Assembly (NCBI GenBank): GCA_900545305.1
Contig: UQYD01000011.1
Coordinates: 1-48,445 of the forward strand
Origin: an uncultured Eubacterium sp.
Lineage (GTDB): Bacteria > Bacillota > Clostridia > Lachnospirales > CAG-274
Length of the DNA stretch: 48,445 nt
Direction of reading: 5' to 3'
Below the pieces are notes generated by a model. That model worked only from the letters and a program-made list of their open reading frames with translations, searched no databases and was not told where the DNA came from. Each line of letters starts with the position of its first letter. The stretch's first letter is position 1. Positions 9,269 through 17,405 of this stretch are shown here, piece after piece. A program made the translations under genes and the position numbers.

Positions 9269-9361
9269 TCTAGTGTATTGAAAGACAATAGTTGCTTATT
9301 ATAGAAATATATATATAGATTTACTTTTTGTTATTTAAAGAATTATGATTATGATAAAAAG

Positions 9362-9385
9362 AGCTGTCCTATGACAGCTTTTTTT
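9362..9385 (+). terminator. Intrinsic terminator after csp
   Basis: AGCTGTC (9362-9368), loop CTAT, GACAGCT (9373-9379), then T residues to 9385. It lies 93 bases past the csp stop codon. Confidence 0.85.
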
Positions 9386-9479
9386 ATTGTGCATAACTTA
9401 CTTCTTTCTATATTTCATCAAAGTTATACACCTTTTATTTTTCGAACTTATACAGGCATTATCCCCCATAAAAAAGCAT

Positions 9480-9746
9480 ATATCCACTACTTATCCACCG
9501 TATTGTGGATATTTTGTGGATAAAATGGGGATAACTAAATTGTACCACTATATATAGTTTCAAAAAGTCTATATATGCCTACAAATTTTACATTCTTTTT
9601 TATTTATCTACATATTTCGACAAAATTATTTATAATTTATTCACCACTTTTTACTCTTTATCCACCTTTTATCCACCAATAACTGTGGATAACTTAACAA
9701 ATTTGTTTATAACCTATATATTTACTATAATTTAGTCTGTGGAAAA
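9480..9746. other. Cluster of DnaA-box-like 9-mers around an AT-rich core
   Basis: Eight sites match TTATCCACA with at most one mismatch. Plus orientation: TTATCCACC at 9491, 9658 and 9669. Minus orientation: TGTGGATAT at 9504, perfect TGTGGATAA at 9515 and 9684, TGGGGATAA at 9526, TGTGGAAAA at 9738. Weaker two-mismatch sites flank them (9424, 9459, 9480, 9637, 9798). Several neighbours start 11 bases apart (9480/9491, 9504/9515/9526, 9658/9669). The two groups are separated by about 100 very AT-rich bases (9535-9636). TTATCCACA is the established DnaA-binding 9-mer. No protein gene is visible in 9386-9819. A role as origin, DnaA-titration site or DnaA-dependent regulator is inference. Confidence 0.75.
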
Positions 9747-9819
9747 GTAACTTTTCATAATATATTTACTACATTTGTGTGGTATATTTAAACAAAGTGT
9801 GAATAGCCCTATTTAGGGC

Positions 9820-9849
9820 AAAAAAAAGCCCTGCACTTTCGCACAGGGC
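9820..9849 (-). terminator. Intrinsic terminator of the rplJ-rplL operon
   Basis: On the minus strand GCCCTGTGC, a GAAA tetraloop and GTGCAGGGC pair over nine positions (two G-U), followed by eight U (9827-9820). A second palindrome, GCCCTATTTAGGGC at 9806-9819, follows directly. Confidence 0.88.
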
Positions 9850-9869
9850 AAATAAAAATCGGAATTAAA

Positions 9870-10247
9870 TTACTTTAAAGTAACCTTAGCGCCAACTTCT
9901 TCAAGCTTAGCCTTTGCAGCTTCAGCATCTTCCTTAGATACGCCTTCCTTAAGAACCTTAGGAGCACCGTCAACGATTTCCTTAGCTTCCTTAAGACCAA
10001 GACCAGTTACTTCTCTAACTACCTTGATAACCTTAATCTTTTCAGCGCCTACTTCTGTTAATTCTACGTTGAATTCAGACTTTTCTTCGCCTGCAGCAGC
10101 ACCATCGCCTGCAGCAGCAGCAACTACAACACCTGCAGATGCAGATACACCAAATTCTTCTTCAGCTGCCTTTACTAAATCGTTAAGCTCTAAAACAGAA
10201 AGCTCTTTAACAGCTGCAATAATTTCTTCAATTGATAACTTAGCCAT
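9870..10247 (-). CDS. rplL: Ribosomal protein bL12 (L7/L12)
   Basis: Stalk protein of the large ribosomal subunit, 125 residues. The N-terminal dimerisation helices (IEEIIAAVKELSVLELNDLVKA) are followed by an alanine/glycine-rich hinge (about 38-55) and the C-terminal factor-binding domain with KIKVIKVVREVTGLGLKEAK and GAPKVLKEGV. Several L12 dimers bind L10 and recruit translational GTPases such as the LepA encoded in this window. GGAGG precedes the ATG. The gene lies 75 bases after rplJ and ends at a strong terminator; rpoB, which usually follows in bacteria, is not here. Confidence 0.97.
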   Translation of the reverse strand: MAKLSIEEIIAAVKELSVLELNDLVKAAEEEFGVSASAGVVVAAAAGDGAAAGEEKSEFNVELTEVGAEKIKVIKVVREVTGLGLKEAKEIVDGAPKVLKEGVSKEDAEAAKAKLEEVGAKVTLK

Positions 10248-10322
10248 TTTAATATCCTCCGTTAATTTTAAATATAATTAGTTTCTAGGCGACTAATTCG
10301 CCACAATTTCTGCAAATAACAA

Positions 10323-10820
10323 TTAAGCTTCTGCAGTTTCGTCCTTGTCTGCAATAGCCTTGATAACTCTTGCAAAACTTGCCATTGGTCCCTGGAAAGA
10401 ACCAAGTAATCTTGAGAGAAGTACTTCTCTTGATGGGATGTCTGCAACTGCAACCATACCCTTAGCATCGTAGCAAGTACCTTCGATAACACCAGCCTTG
10501 AATTCAAGAGTCTTAGCTGTCTTCATATACTTACTAAGAATACCAGCAGCTACTGTTGGGTCATCATAACAGATAGCGATAGCACTAGGACCTTCAAAGT
10601 AATCCTTTAAGCCTTCGAACTGTGTACCTTCTACTGCGAAGTTCATCATTGTGTTCTTGTAAACTTTGTAATCAACGCCTGCTTCTCTTAACTGCTTACG
10701 AAGTTCAGTATCCTCTGCAACAGAAAGACCTCTAGCGTCAACAAGTACAGCAGAAGTAGCCTTTTCAAGCTTTTCCTTAATTTCGTTTACAACAACCTGC
10801 TTCTGTTCAACCTTTGCCAA
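10323..10820 (-). CDS. rplJ: Ribosomal protein uL10
   Basis: Stalk base protein of the large subunit, 165 residues. It shows the conserved N-terminal pattern with VLVDARGLSVAED and LRKQLREAGVDYKVYKNTMM. L10 binds 23S rRNA and anchors the L12 dimers, and represses its own operon by binding the leader RNA. The start is TTG (10820-10818): AGGAGG lies 8 bases upstream and no ATG is available at the homologous position. The gene is first in a two-gene rplJ-rplL operon; rplK and rplA, usually just upstream in bacteria, are replaced by ftsW. Confidence 0.96.
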   Translation of the reverse strand: MAKVEQKQVVVNEIKEKLEKATSAVLVDARGLSVAEDTELRKQLREAGVDYKVYKNTMMNFAVEGTQFEGLKDYFEGPSAIAICYDDPTVAAGILSKYMKTAKTLEFKAGVIEGTCYDAKGMVAVADIPSREVLLSRLLGSFQGPMASFARVIKAIADKDETAEA

Positions 10821-10856
10821 AACTTACACCTCCTATAATATTTATGGAAGCCGTAT

Positions 10857-10958
10857 AAAAAAACCCTGTCGGGCAGACAGGGTGAAAAATACAAATCAAA
10901 TGTATCCTCGGTAGGTAGTTCCACGTTACGACCATTGTCACCTACTGTCTACGGCACT
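10857..10958 (-). promoter_or_regulatory. L10 leader and attenuator
   Basis: Between the rplJ promoter and gene, the minus strand carries GTAGACAGTAGGTGACAATG and, further on, CCTACCGAGG, the paired segments typical of the ribosomal protein L10 leader. L10 binds this structure and shuts off the operon. At its 3' end ACCCTGTC (10883-10876) pairs with GACAGGGT (10870-10863) around a 5-base loop, followed by a U-rich run, a terminator-like attenuator before the ribosome binding site. The fold is from motif recognition, not computed. Confidence 0.85.
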
Positions 10959-10964
10959 TTTTGT

Positions 10965-10993
10965 ATTATACTAAATTTATAATCTCTTGTCAA
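10965..10993 (-). promoter_or_regulatory. Consensus promoter of rplJ-rplL
   Basis: TTGACA (10993-10988), a 17-base spacer, and TATAAT (10970-10965): a perfect match to the vegetative consensus. The -35 box lies inside the interrupted palindrome CTCTTGTCAAGAG (10984-10996). Confidence 0.92.
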
Positions 10994-11001
10994 GAGTTTT
11001 T

Positions 11002-12162
11002 TTATTTTTTTCTTTCAATTTCTGATTCTGATATTTCATCGTAGCGAGAAATGTTCATAAGAATACCCATACAAGCCATCATAATTACCATTGATGTACC
11101 ACCATAGCTTATGAAAGGCAATGGAATACCTGTGTTAGGCATTGAGTTTGTAACAACGGCAATATTGATAATAACCTGTACAGCAATCATAACTGTAATA
11201 CCTGTTGCCATAAGCATAGCAAACATATCGTCTTTATGATTTATTGCAATTACAATACCTCTCCATACAAGTATGGCAAACAATATTACTACAATAGCAG
11301 CACCGAACCATCCCAATTCTTCGCAAATAATGGCAAATATAATATCGTTGTGGGCTTCCGGCATATAGCCAAGTTTCTGACGAGAACCACCTATACCAAG
11401 ACCAAACATACCACCACTTGCTATGGCATAAAGGGACTGAACAATCTGGTAACCTGTACCTTCCAAGTCTGAGAATGGGTCACGCCACACTCTAACTCTA
11501 TCGGAACGGAAACCTGTACCAAAGGTCATCGCAAGTACGCCTACTACACCAAGTACACCAATAGGTATAACTCTGGAAATTTTAGGAGTAGCCACAAAGA
11601 ACAGTGAACAGCTTATTACACCAAGTACAATGGCTGTACTAAGGTTTTCTTTGGCTACAAGACCTGTAGGCACAGCTACTATCAAGAAATAAATACCAAC
11701 ACCTTTCCAAGTGTCAAATATTTCAGGCATTTGAGAAATAATAGTTGAAAGCACTATAATTACGGCTAATTTAGCTATTTCTGAAGGCTGGAAACCCCAT
11801 AACCATCTTTTAGCACCACCGGCTTCTGTACCAAAAAAGAGAACCAGTACCAAAAGTATATTTGCTATTACATAGCCAATCATAGCAACTTTTCTCCACT
11901 TCTTGTAAGAAAATTGAGAACACAGAAACATTACTACAAAACCTGCTCCTGACCAGAGCAATTCCTTTTTCAAATAGTAATAAATGTCCCCTATTTTACC
12001 TCGGCCTGCTGTATAATAACTAGACGAGAAAACCATTACTATACCAATAGCAACCAAAAGAATAACACAAAGAAGGAGAATATAGTCTGTACTACCCTTT
12101 ATTCTAATTTTATTATCAGCCTTTGGCGTTGAACCAAAACCATATTTAGTCGGGATATTCAT
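11002..12162 (-). CDS. SEDS peptidoglycan glycosyltransferase (FtsW/SpoVE/RodA family)
   Basis: Polytopic membrane protein of 386 residues with about ten hydrophobic segments. The SEDS signature NTGIPLPFISYGGTS is near the C-terminus. The catalytic region includes GFQPSEIAKLAVI and KRWLWG. SEDS proteins polymerise glycan strands from lipid II together with a cognate class B PBP. Its place after murD in a cluster with a SpoVD-like PBP suggests FtsW or the sporulation paralogue SpoVE. The ATG directly abuts the murD stop codon (TAAATG), so translation is probably coupled. The genes that often follow (murG, divIB, ftsZ) are absent; the ribosomal operon promoter starts nine bases downstream. Confidence 0.93.
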   Translation of the reverse strand: MNIPTKYGFGSTPKADNKIRIKGSTDYILLLCVILLVAIGIVMVFSSSYYTAGRGKIGDIYYYLKKELLWSGAGFVVMFLCSQFSYKKWRKVAMIGYVIANILLVLVLFFGTEAGGAKRWLWGFQPSEIAKLAVIIVLSTIISQMPEIFDTWKGVGIYFLIVAVPTGLVAKENLSTAIVLGVISCSLFFVATPKISRVIPIGVLGVVGVLAMTFGTGFRSDRVRVWRDPFSDLEGTGYQIVQSLYAIASGGMFGLGIGGSRQKLGYMPEAHNDIIFAIICEELGWFGAAIVVILFAILVWRGIVIAINHKDDMFAMLMATGITVMIAVQVIINIAVVTNSMPNTGIPLPFISYGGTSMVIMMACMGILMNISRYDEISESEIERKK

Positions 12163-13527
12163 TTATTTCACCTTACCTAAATTTTTTACATAATCCTTAA
12201 ATATTTCGCCTCTCTGCTCATAAGACTTAAACATATCCCAACTTGCACAAGCTGGTGAAAGGAGTACACAATCTCCGTCTTCAGCATTTTCAACACAAAG
12301 GTCAATAGCCTTTTCAAATGTATCAGCTACTTCATAATTCTTAAAATCTATGTTGTTAAGGCACTTTACAATATTGTCCTTTACTGCACCAATAACAGCT
12401 ACAAACTTTACTCTGTTAGGGAAAAGGTCAACCCATTCCTGAAAATCTGAGCCCTTGTCATAACCACCTGCAATAAGGCAAATAGGACTCTTCATAGCTA
12501 AAACAGCCTTTATTGAGGCATCTGGATTTGTACCCTTTGAATCATTGTAATAAGCAACATTCTTGTATGTAGTAACATATTCTATTCTATGTTCAACAGC
12601 TACAAACTCTCTTAATACCTTTCTGATTGTGTCCATAGGAACACCTACAGCAACGGCACAGCCTACTGCTGCCATAGCATTTTCCACATTATGACCACCG
12701 AGAATATTGAGTTCGTCAATGTCCACAACTTTTTCGTTATAACCAAGACAGTTAATATATATGCTCTTTTCATCTGAGTATATACCATCTTTATTTTTGC
12801 CATCAAGAGAGAAGTAAACAACTTTTGCCTTTGTTCTGTCTGCCATACCACGAGTAACTTCATCGTTGTAATTTAATACACAGTAGTCATTTTCGTCCTG
12901 ATTTTCAAAAACTCTTTCCTTAGCAGCAATATAGTTTTCAAGAGTATGATGTCTGTTAAGGTGGTCTGGTGTGATATTGAGAACAGCACTTACCTTTGGC
13001 TTAAATGTATCAATAGTTTCAAGCTGGAAACTAGAAAGCTCTGCTACAACACAACCGTCTTCTGAAGTATCAAGACAACAGTCAGCAAAAGGATTTCCTA
13101 TATTACCTACAACATATGAATTCTTAAAATAAGCCTTTAAAATTTCGCCTACAAGAGTTGTAGTTGTTGTCTTACCGTTAGTACCTGTAATACCAATAAC
13201 CGGAGATTTACAGAAAAGCCATGCAAGTTCAATTTCACCCATAACCTTTACTCCTGCCTTTTTAGCCTTTTCTACAAAAGGTAAATCAGTAGGAACACCA
13301 GGGCTCATAACGAGAATATCCATACCCTCTACAATATCATCTGGATTTGCACCTAAAAATAAATTAATACCCTCTGATTTAAGTTCAGATACAACATCTC
13401 CAAGCTTGTCCTCTGTTTTAGCATCCTGTATTGTAACTTCTGCTCCTAATTTTTTTAAAAGTCGAGCAGCTGAAATACCACTCTTAGCTACGCCACTAAC
13501 CAATGCTTTTTTATTTTTGAAATCCAT
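12163..13527 (-). CDS. murD: UDP-N-acetylmuramoylalanine-D-glutamate ligase
   Basis: Adds D-glutamate to UDP-MurNAc-L-alanine in the cytosol, the second amino acid of the peptidoglycan stem peptide. The protein has 454 residues. It shows an N-terminal Rossmann-like segment (KKALVSGVAKSGISAARLL), the ATP-binding GITGTNGKTTTT near residue 113, NHLNRHH-type segment DHLNRHHTLENY, and YNDSKGTNPDAS of Mur ligases. AGGAGG lies before the ATG and overlaps the mraY stop codon region. It is followed without a gap by the SEDS gene. Confidence 0.96.
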   Translation of the reverse strand: MDFKNKKALVSGVAKSGISAARLLKKLGAEVTIQDAKTEDKLGDVVSELKSEGINLFLGANPDDIVEGMDILVMSPGVPTDLPFVEKAKKAGVKVMGEIELAWLFCKSPVIGITGTNGKTTTTTLVGEILKAYFKNSYVVGNIGNPFADCCLDTSEDGCVVAELSSFQLETIDTFKPKVSAVLNITPDHLNRHHTLENYIAAKERVFENQDENDYCVLNYNDEVTRGMADRTKAKVVYFSLDGKNKDGIYSDEKSIYINCLGYNEKVVDIDELNILGGHNVENAMAAVGCAVAVGVPMDTIRKVLREFVAVEHRIEYVTTYKNVAYYNDSKGTNPDASIKAVLAMKSPICLIAGGYDKGSDFQEWVDLFPNRVKFVAVIGAVKDNIVKCLNNIDFKNYEVADTFEKAIDLCVENAEDGDCVLLSPACASWDMFKSYEQRGEIFKDYVKNLGKVK

Positions 13528-13542
13528 AATCTATTCTTCCTC

Positions 13543-14514
13543 CTAGAAAAGATTTTTGCTTGCTACAAAACCTAATAAACATAATACAGCAGTTGCAATA
13601 GTGAAAAGTTCAACAACCTTAATACCCTGCAAACCACTTAATTCAAAATGGTGGTGAATTGGTGCCATTTTGAAAATTCTCTTACCACCGGTAAGCTTGA
13701 AATAACCTACCTGAATCATAACTGAAAGAGATTCACAAACATATACAAAACCTACAATAACAAGCATTATAGGCATTTTTGTAAGTATAGCCACACTCGC
13801 TACAAAACCACCTAATGCAAGTGAACCGGTATCACCCATAAATACCTTTGCAGGATATGAGTTGAATACTAAGAAACCTAATAATGCACCTATTGCAGCA
13901 CCACAAACTGGAATAAGTCCCTTGTTTACAGCATATGCAATAAATACAAAGTAAGTTGCTACAAGTACAGTAACACCAGATGCAAGTCCGTCAAGACCGT
14001 CTGTTAAGTTTACACTATTTACTGTACCAACCATTACAAAGAAAAGGAAAGGCACATAAAGCCAACCTAAATTAATGTAAAAACCTTTTGTAAATGGCAC
14101 ATAAATTTCTGTGCCAAAATCATTCATCTTTAACAAGTAAATCGCAAAAAGGATTGTTACTATAAGCTGGAAAACAACCTTCTGCCAAGCTCTCAAACCA
14201 AGAGAACGTTTCTTAACAACCTTAATATAGTCATCAAGGAAGCCTACAAGTCCATAACCTACTGTAATAAGCAATACTACAATAGCATCGGGGTTGTCCT
14301 TTACAAAGAACAAAGTTGCAATAGCAAATGCACCAATCATAAATATACCACCCATAGATGGTGTACCCTGTTTCTTTAAATGTGACTTTGGTCCATCATC
14401 TCTTACATTCTGTCCGAAATTATGAAGCTTTGGAATAACAAATGCTCCTAAAACAACACAGGCAATAAAAGCAATAATTAAAGCATATGCTGCTGAAAAT
14501 AAATCGTAATTCAT
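13543..14514 (-). CDS. mraY: Phospho-N-acetylmuramoyl-pentapeptide transferase
   Basis: Integral membrane enzyme that moves phospho-MurNAc-pentapeptide to undecaprenyl phosphate, making lipid I. The 323-residue protein has about ten hydrophobic segments. Family motifs are intact: KKQGTPSMGG near the N-terminus, FLDDYIKV with the metal-binding aspartates, NLTDGLDGLA, GDTGSLALGG and the cytoplasmic APIHHHFELSG. Its ribosome binding site, AAGGAG, lies in the last codons of murF, and its ATG is one base past the murF stop. Confidence 0.97.
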   Translation of the reverse strand: MNYDLFSAAYALIIAFIACVVLGAFVIPKLHNFGQNVRDDGPKSHLKKQGTPSMGGIFMIGAFAIATLFFVKDNPDAIVVLLITVGYGLVGFLDDYIKVVKKRSLGLRAWQKVVFQLIVTILFAIYLLKMNDFGTEIYVPFTKGFYINLGWLYVPFLFFVMVGTVNSVNLTDGLDGLASGVTVLVATYFVFIAYAVNKGLIPVCGAAIGALLGFLVFNSYPAKVFMGDTGSLALGGFVASVAILTKMPIMLVIVGFVYVCESLSVMIQVGYFKLTGGKRIFKMAPIHHHFELSGLQGIKVVELFTIATAVLCLLGFVASKNLF

Positions 14515-14515
14515 A

Positions 14516-15865
14516 TTATTTAATCTCCTTTATTCTTTCTGTTGTTTTTTCAAAGTGCATACCTCTGGAAGCTTTTATTAATATAGTCATTCCGTCCTCG
14601 AGAATGTTGCCCATTTTCTCCCAGAATTCTTCCTGTGTAGGGAAGTAATATACATTTTCTTTTCTTAAGCTCAATGCTCCCTCGTACATAGACTTACTTA
14701 TTTCTCCTATGCAAACAAGGGTGTCAATATTTTTCTCTATAGCATACTGACCTACTTCGCTATGGAGCTTTGGTCCAAAATCTCCAAGCTCAAGCATATC
14801 ACCTAATATACAACAGCTTTTACCCTCAACTGGAGCAACTACATCAATACCAGCCTTTGTAGAGTTTGGATTTGCATTATATACGTCATTTACTATTGTA
14901 TATCTGTCTGTCTTTACAATATCCATTCTCATTTTTGTTGGTACAAAGGACTCAATACCCTTTTTAATTTCATCTGCATTAAGACCAATCTTTAAGGCAA
15001 TAGCAGTTGCTGCCATAGCATTACTTACCATATGAAGTCCCGGTACAGGAATATCTACATCAAAGGAAACCTCTTTTGTATGTATAGTACAAGAAATACC
15101 CTCTATTCCCTTTGGCTGAATGTTATCTGCATAAACCTCTGCATTTTTATCATTCATTGAAAAATAGCAAATATTCTTGTATTTATCCTTTACAGTAACA
15201 AGCATATCGTCATCGCCATTGAGAACCTTGTATCCGTCCTCCATAGACTCAAACATTTCACATTTAGCCTTTAAAATGCCTTCTCTTGAACCTAAATTTT
15301 CAATATGAGAAACACCAACATTTGTAATAACAGCCATATCAGGATTTGCAATATGAGTAAGATAGCTAATTTCTCCAAAATGGTTCATACCCATTTCAAT
15401 AACAGCACATTCTGTGTCATCCTCTAATCTGAAAAGAGTAAGTGGAACACCAATATCATTGTTAAAGTTACCTTCTGTTTTCAAAACATTGTATTTCTGT
15501 GCAAGAACAGATGCCACAATATCCTTTGTTGTTGTTTTACCTGTACTTCCTGTAATACCAACAACAGGAATTTTATGAATAGAACGATAATATCTGGCTA
15601 AATCACCTAAAGCCTTATGAGTATCTTCAACCATAATTACAGGAACAGTAGTATTAACTTCTTCCTGTGAAATAACAGCTACTGCTCCATTTTCAACAGC
15701 TACATCTATAAACTTGTGACCATCAAAAGATGCTCCCTTTAGTGGAATAAACAATGCTCCATTAGAAATAGTTCTTGTATCAGTAGAAACGGCTGTAACA
15801 ACAACATTATCTCCTATAAGTCTACCCTCAACAGCCTTAGCAATTTCTTCTAAAGTAAGTTTCAT
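14516..15865 (-). CDS. murF: UDP-N-acetylmuramoyl-tripeptide-D-alanyl-D-alanine ligase
   Basis: Joins the D-Ala-D-Ala dipeptide to UDP-MurNAc-tripeptide, completing the pentapeptide. The protein has 449 residues with GITGSTGKTTTKDIV (ATP loop), NFNNDIGVPLTLF and VIEMGMNHFGEI, all characteristic of MurF. I placed the start at ATG 15865 (MKLTLEEIAKAV), one base after the murE stop, because GGAGGG lies just upstream in the last murE codons. A longer frame from ATG 15895 would add ten residues (MPRKLWRDYK) that do not look like MurF and would begin upstream of that site. Confidence 0.96.
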   Translation of the reverse strand: MKLTLEEIAKAVEGRLIGDNVVVTAVSTDTRTISNGALFIPLKGASFDGHKFIDVAVENGAVAVISQEEVNTTVPVIMVEDTHKALGDLARYYRSIHKIPVVGITGSTGKTTTKDIVASVLAQKYNVLKTEGNFNNDIGVPLTLFRLEDDTECAVIEMGMNHFGEISYLTHIANPDMAVITNVGVSHIENLGSREGILKAKCEMFESMEDGYKVLNGDDDMLVTVKDKYKNICYFSMNDKNAEVYADNIQPKGIEGISCTIHTKEVSFDVDIPVPGLHMVSNAMAATAIALKIGLNADEIKKGIESFVPTKMRMDIVKTDRYTIVNDVYNANPNSTKAGIDVVAPVEGKSCCILGDMLELGDFGPKLHSEVGQYAIEKNIDTLVCIGEISKSMYEGALSLRKENVYYFPTQEEFWEKMGNILEDGMTILIKASRGMHFEKTTERIKEIK

Positions 15866-15866
15866 T

Positions 15867-17324
15867 TTATAATCCCTCCAAAGCTTCCTTGGCAACTTCT
15901 ACATCGTCAAAGTGAATAGTCTTATCCTTGAAAATTTCGTAGTCCTCGTGACCCTTACCGGCAATTACAACACTATCTCCAGCCTTTGCAATAGCAACAG
16001 CTCTAAAAATAGCTTCTTTTCTATCAACAATTTTTTCGTAATCATCAGTTACTGGGCGTACACCTTCTTCAACCTGATTGATAATGTCAATAGGTTCTTC
16101 AGACCTTGGATTATCAGAAGTAATAATAGAATAGTCACCTAATCTGGCAGCAATATCACCCATAATAGGACGCTTTGTCTTATCTCTGTCGCCACCACAG
16201 CCAAAGACAGTAATAACATTACCCTTTGTAAACTCTCTAACAGCATTTAAAATGTTTTCAAGACCGTCTGGAGTGTGAGCATAGTCTACAATTACATTAA
16301 ATCCCTTGTCATTTGGAACAGACTGTATTCTGCCCGGTACACCCTTTATGGCATTAATACCAGTCTGAATATCATCAACAGCAATACCCATTGAAAGAGC
16401 AGCACCAATAACACCTAAAGCATTGTAAACACTAAATCTGCCCGGAACTTTTAAGTTAAAATCAACATCAGCACCGTTGATATTAACTGTAAATACTACT
16501 CTGTCCATTAAGTAGTGAATGTTCTTAGCCTGTAAATCACTAGGTTCATCAATACTGTAAGTAATAATGTCACAAGTAGATTCATCAATAATCTTCTGAC
16601 TCCACTTATCATCTACATTTATAATACCAGTCTTACACATTTTGAACAATTTAGCCTTAGCAAGGCAGTAGTTTTCCATAGTCTTGTGGAAATCCAAATG
16701 GTCCTGTGTAAGGTTTGTAAAAATACCAATGTTAAAGTCGATACCGTCAACTTTCTTTAATGCCAAACCATGAGAAGAAACTTCCATAACAAGGTCTTCT
16801 ACATTTTCGTCAGCCATTAACTTTAATATGGCATTTAAGTCAAGAGTATCCGGAGTTGTACTTGTAGCAAACTTAATATCTCTTTTCTTGCCACCAATTC
16901 TTGTTTCAACAGTACCTATAACACCTGTTTTATGTCCTATTGTATTTAAAATAGATTCCATAAAATATGTTGTACTTGTTTTGCCGTTAGTTCCTGTAAC
17001 ACCAATCATATTTAACTTTTTAGATGGGTGTTCATAGAAATTGCCAGCTATAACAGTAAGAGCCTCTCTGCTTTCAGAAACCTTATATACTGTCATATCC
17101 TGTGGTAAATTTTCCACATCTTCCTCAACAATAACAGCTCTGCATCCCTTTTCATAAGCTCCACCAATAAAGCTATGACCATCAACCTTCATACCTTTAA
17201 TAGCTACAAAAAGCACATTGCTTTCTGTCTTTCTTGAATCAATGGTAATGCTATTGATTTCCTGTTGCAAATCCCCCTGCAACAATGTACCGGATACGCC
17301 ATTTAATATATCCTTTAATATCAT
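15867..17324 (-). CDS. murE: UDP-N-acetylmuramoyl-dipeptide-2,6-diaminopimelate ligase
   Basis: Adds the third stem-peptide residue in the cytosol. The 485-residue protein has the ATP loop GVTGTNGKTSTT at about 108-119 and DNPR at 404-407. DNPR is the established selector motif of enzymes that add meso-diaminopimelate rather than L-lysine, so the wall of this organism is predicted to be of the mDAP type. AAAGGAGAGAG precedes the ATG. The gap of 81 bases to the PBP upstream holds a TATAAT without a clear -35 box, so a separate promoter is possible but unproven. Confidence 0.97.
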   Translation of the reverse strand: MILKDILNGVSGTLLQGDLQQEINSITIDSRKTESNVLFVAIKGMKVDGHSFIGGAYEKGCRAVIVEEDVENLPQDMTVYKVSESREALTVIAGNFYEHPSKKLNMIGVTGTNGKTSTTYFMESILNTIGHKTGVIGTVETRIGGKKRDIKFATSTTPDTLDLNAILKLMADENVEDLVMEVSSHGLALKKVDGIDFNIGIFTNLTQDHLDFHKTMENYCLAKAKLFKMCKTGIINVDDKWSQKIIDESTCDIITYSIDEPSDLQAKNIHYLMDRVVFTVNINGADVDFNLKVPGRFSVYNALGVIGAALSMGIAVDDIQTGINAIKGVPGRIQSVPNDKGFNVIVDYAHTPDGLENILNAVREFTKGNVITVFGCGGDRDKTKRPIMGDIAARLGDYSIITSDNPRSEEPIDIINQVEEGVRPVTDDYEKIVDRKEAIFRAVAIAKAGDSVVIAGKGHEDYEIFKDKTIHFDDVEVAKEALEGL

Positions 17325-17405
17325 AAGCTCTCTCCTTTATATATAGGCATAGTAAGCCTAGTATCAGATTTTACTTTTATATTTTATTATACACCATTTT
17401 CACAA

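Noticed and set aside
9386..9819. Calling the DnaA-box cluster the chromosomal origin outright
   Set aside because: No dnaA, dnaN, recF or rpmH nearby, and convergent flanking genes; only the box cluster itself is supported.
10024..10281. Open frame opposite rplL
   Set aside because: It mirrors the alanine-rich coding strand of a clear ribosomal protein gene and has no ribosome binding site.
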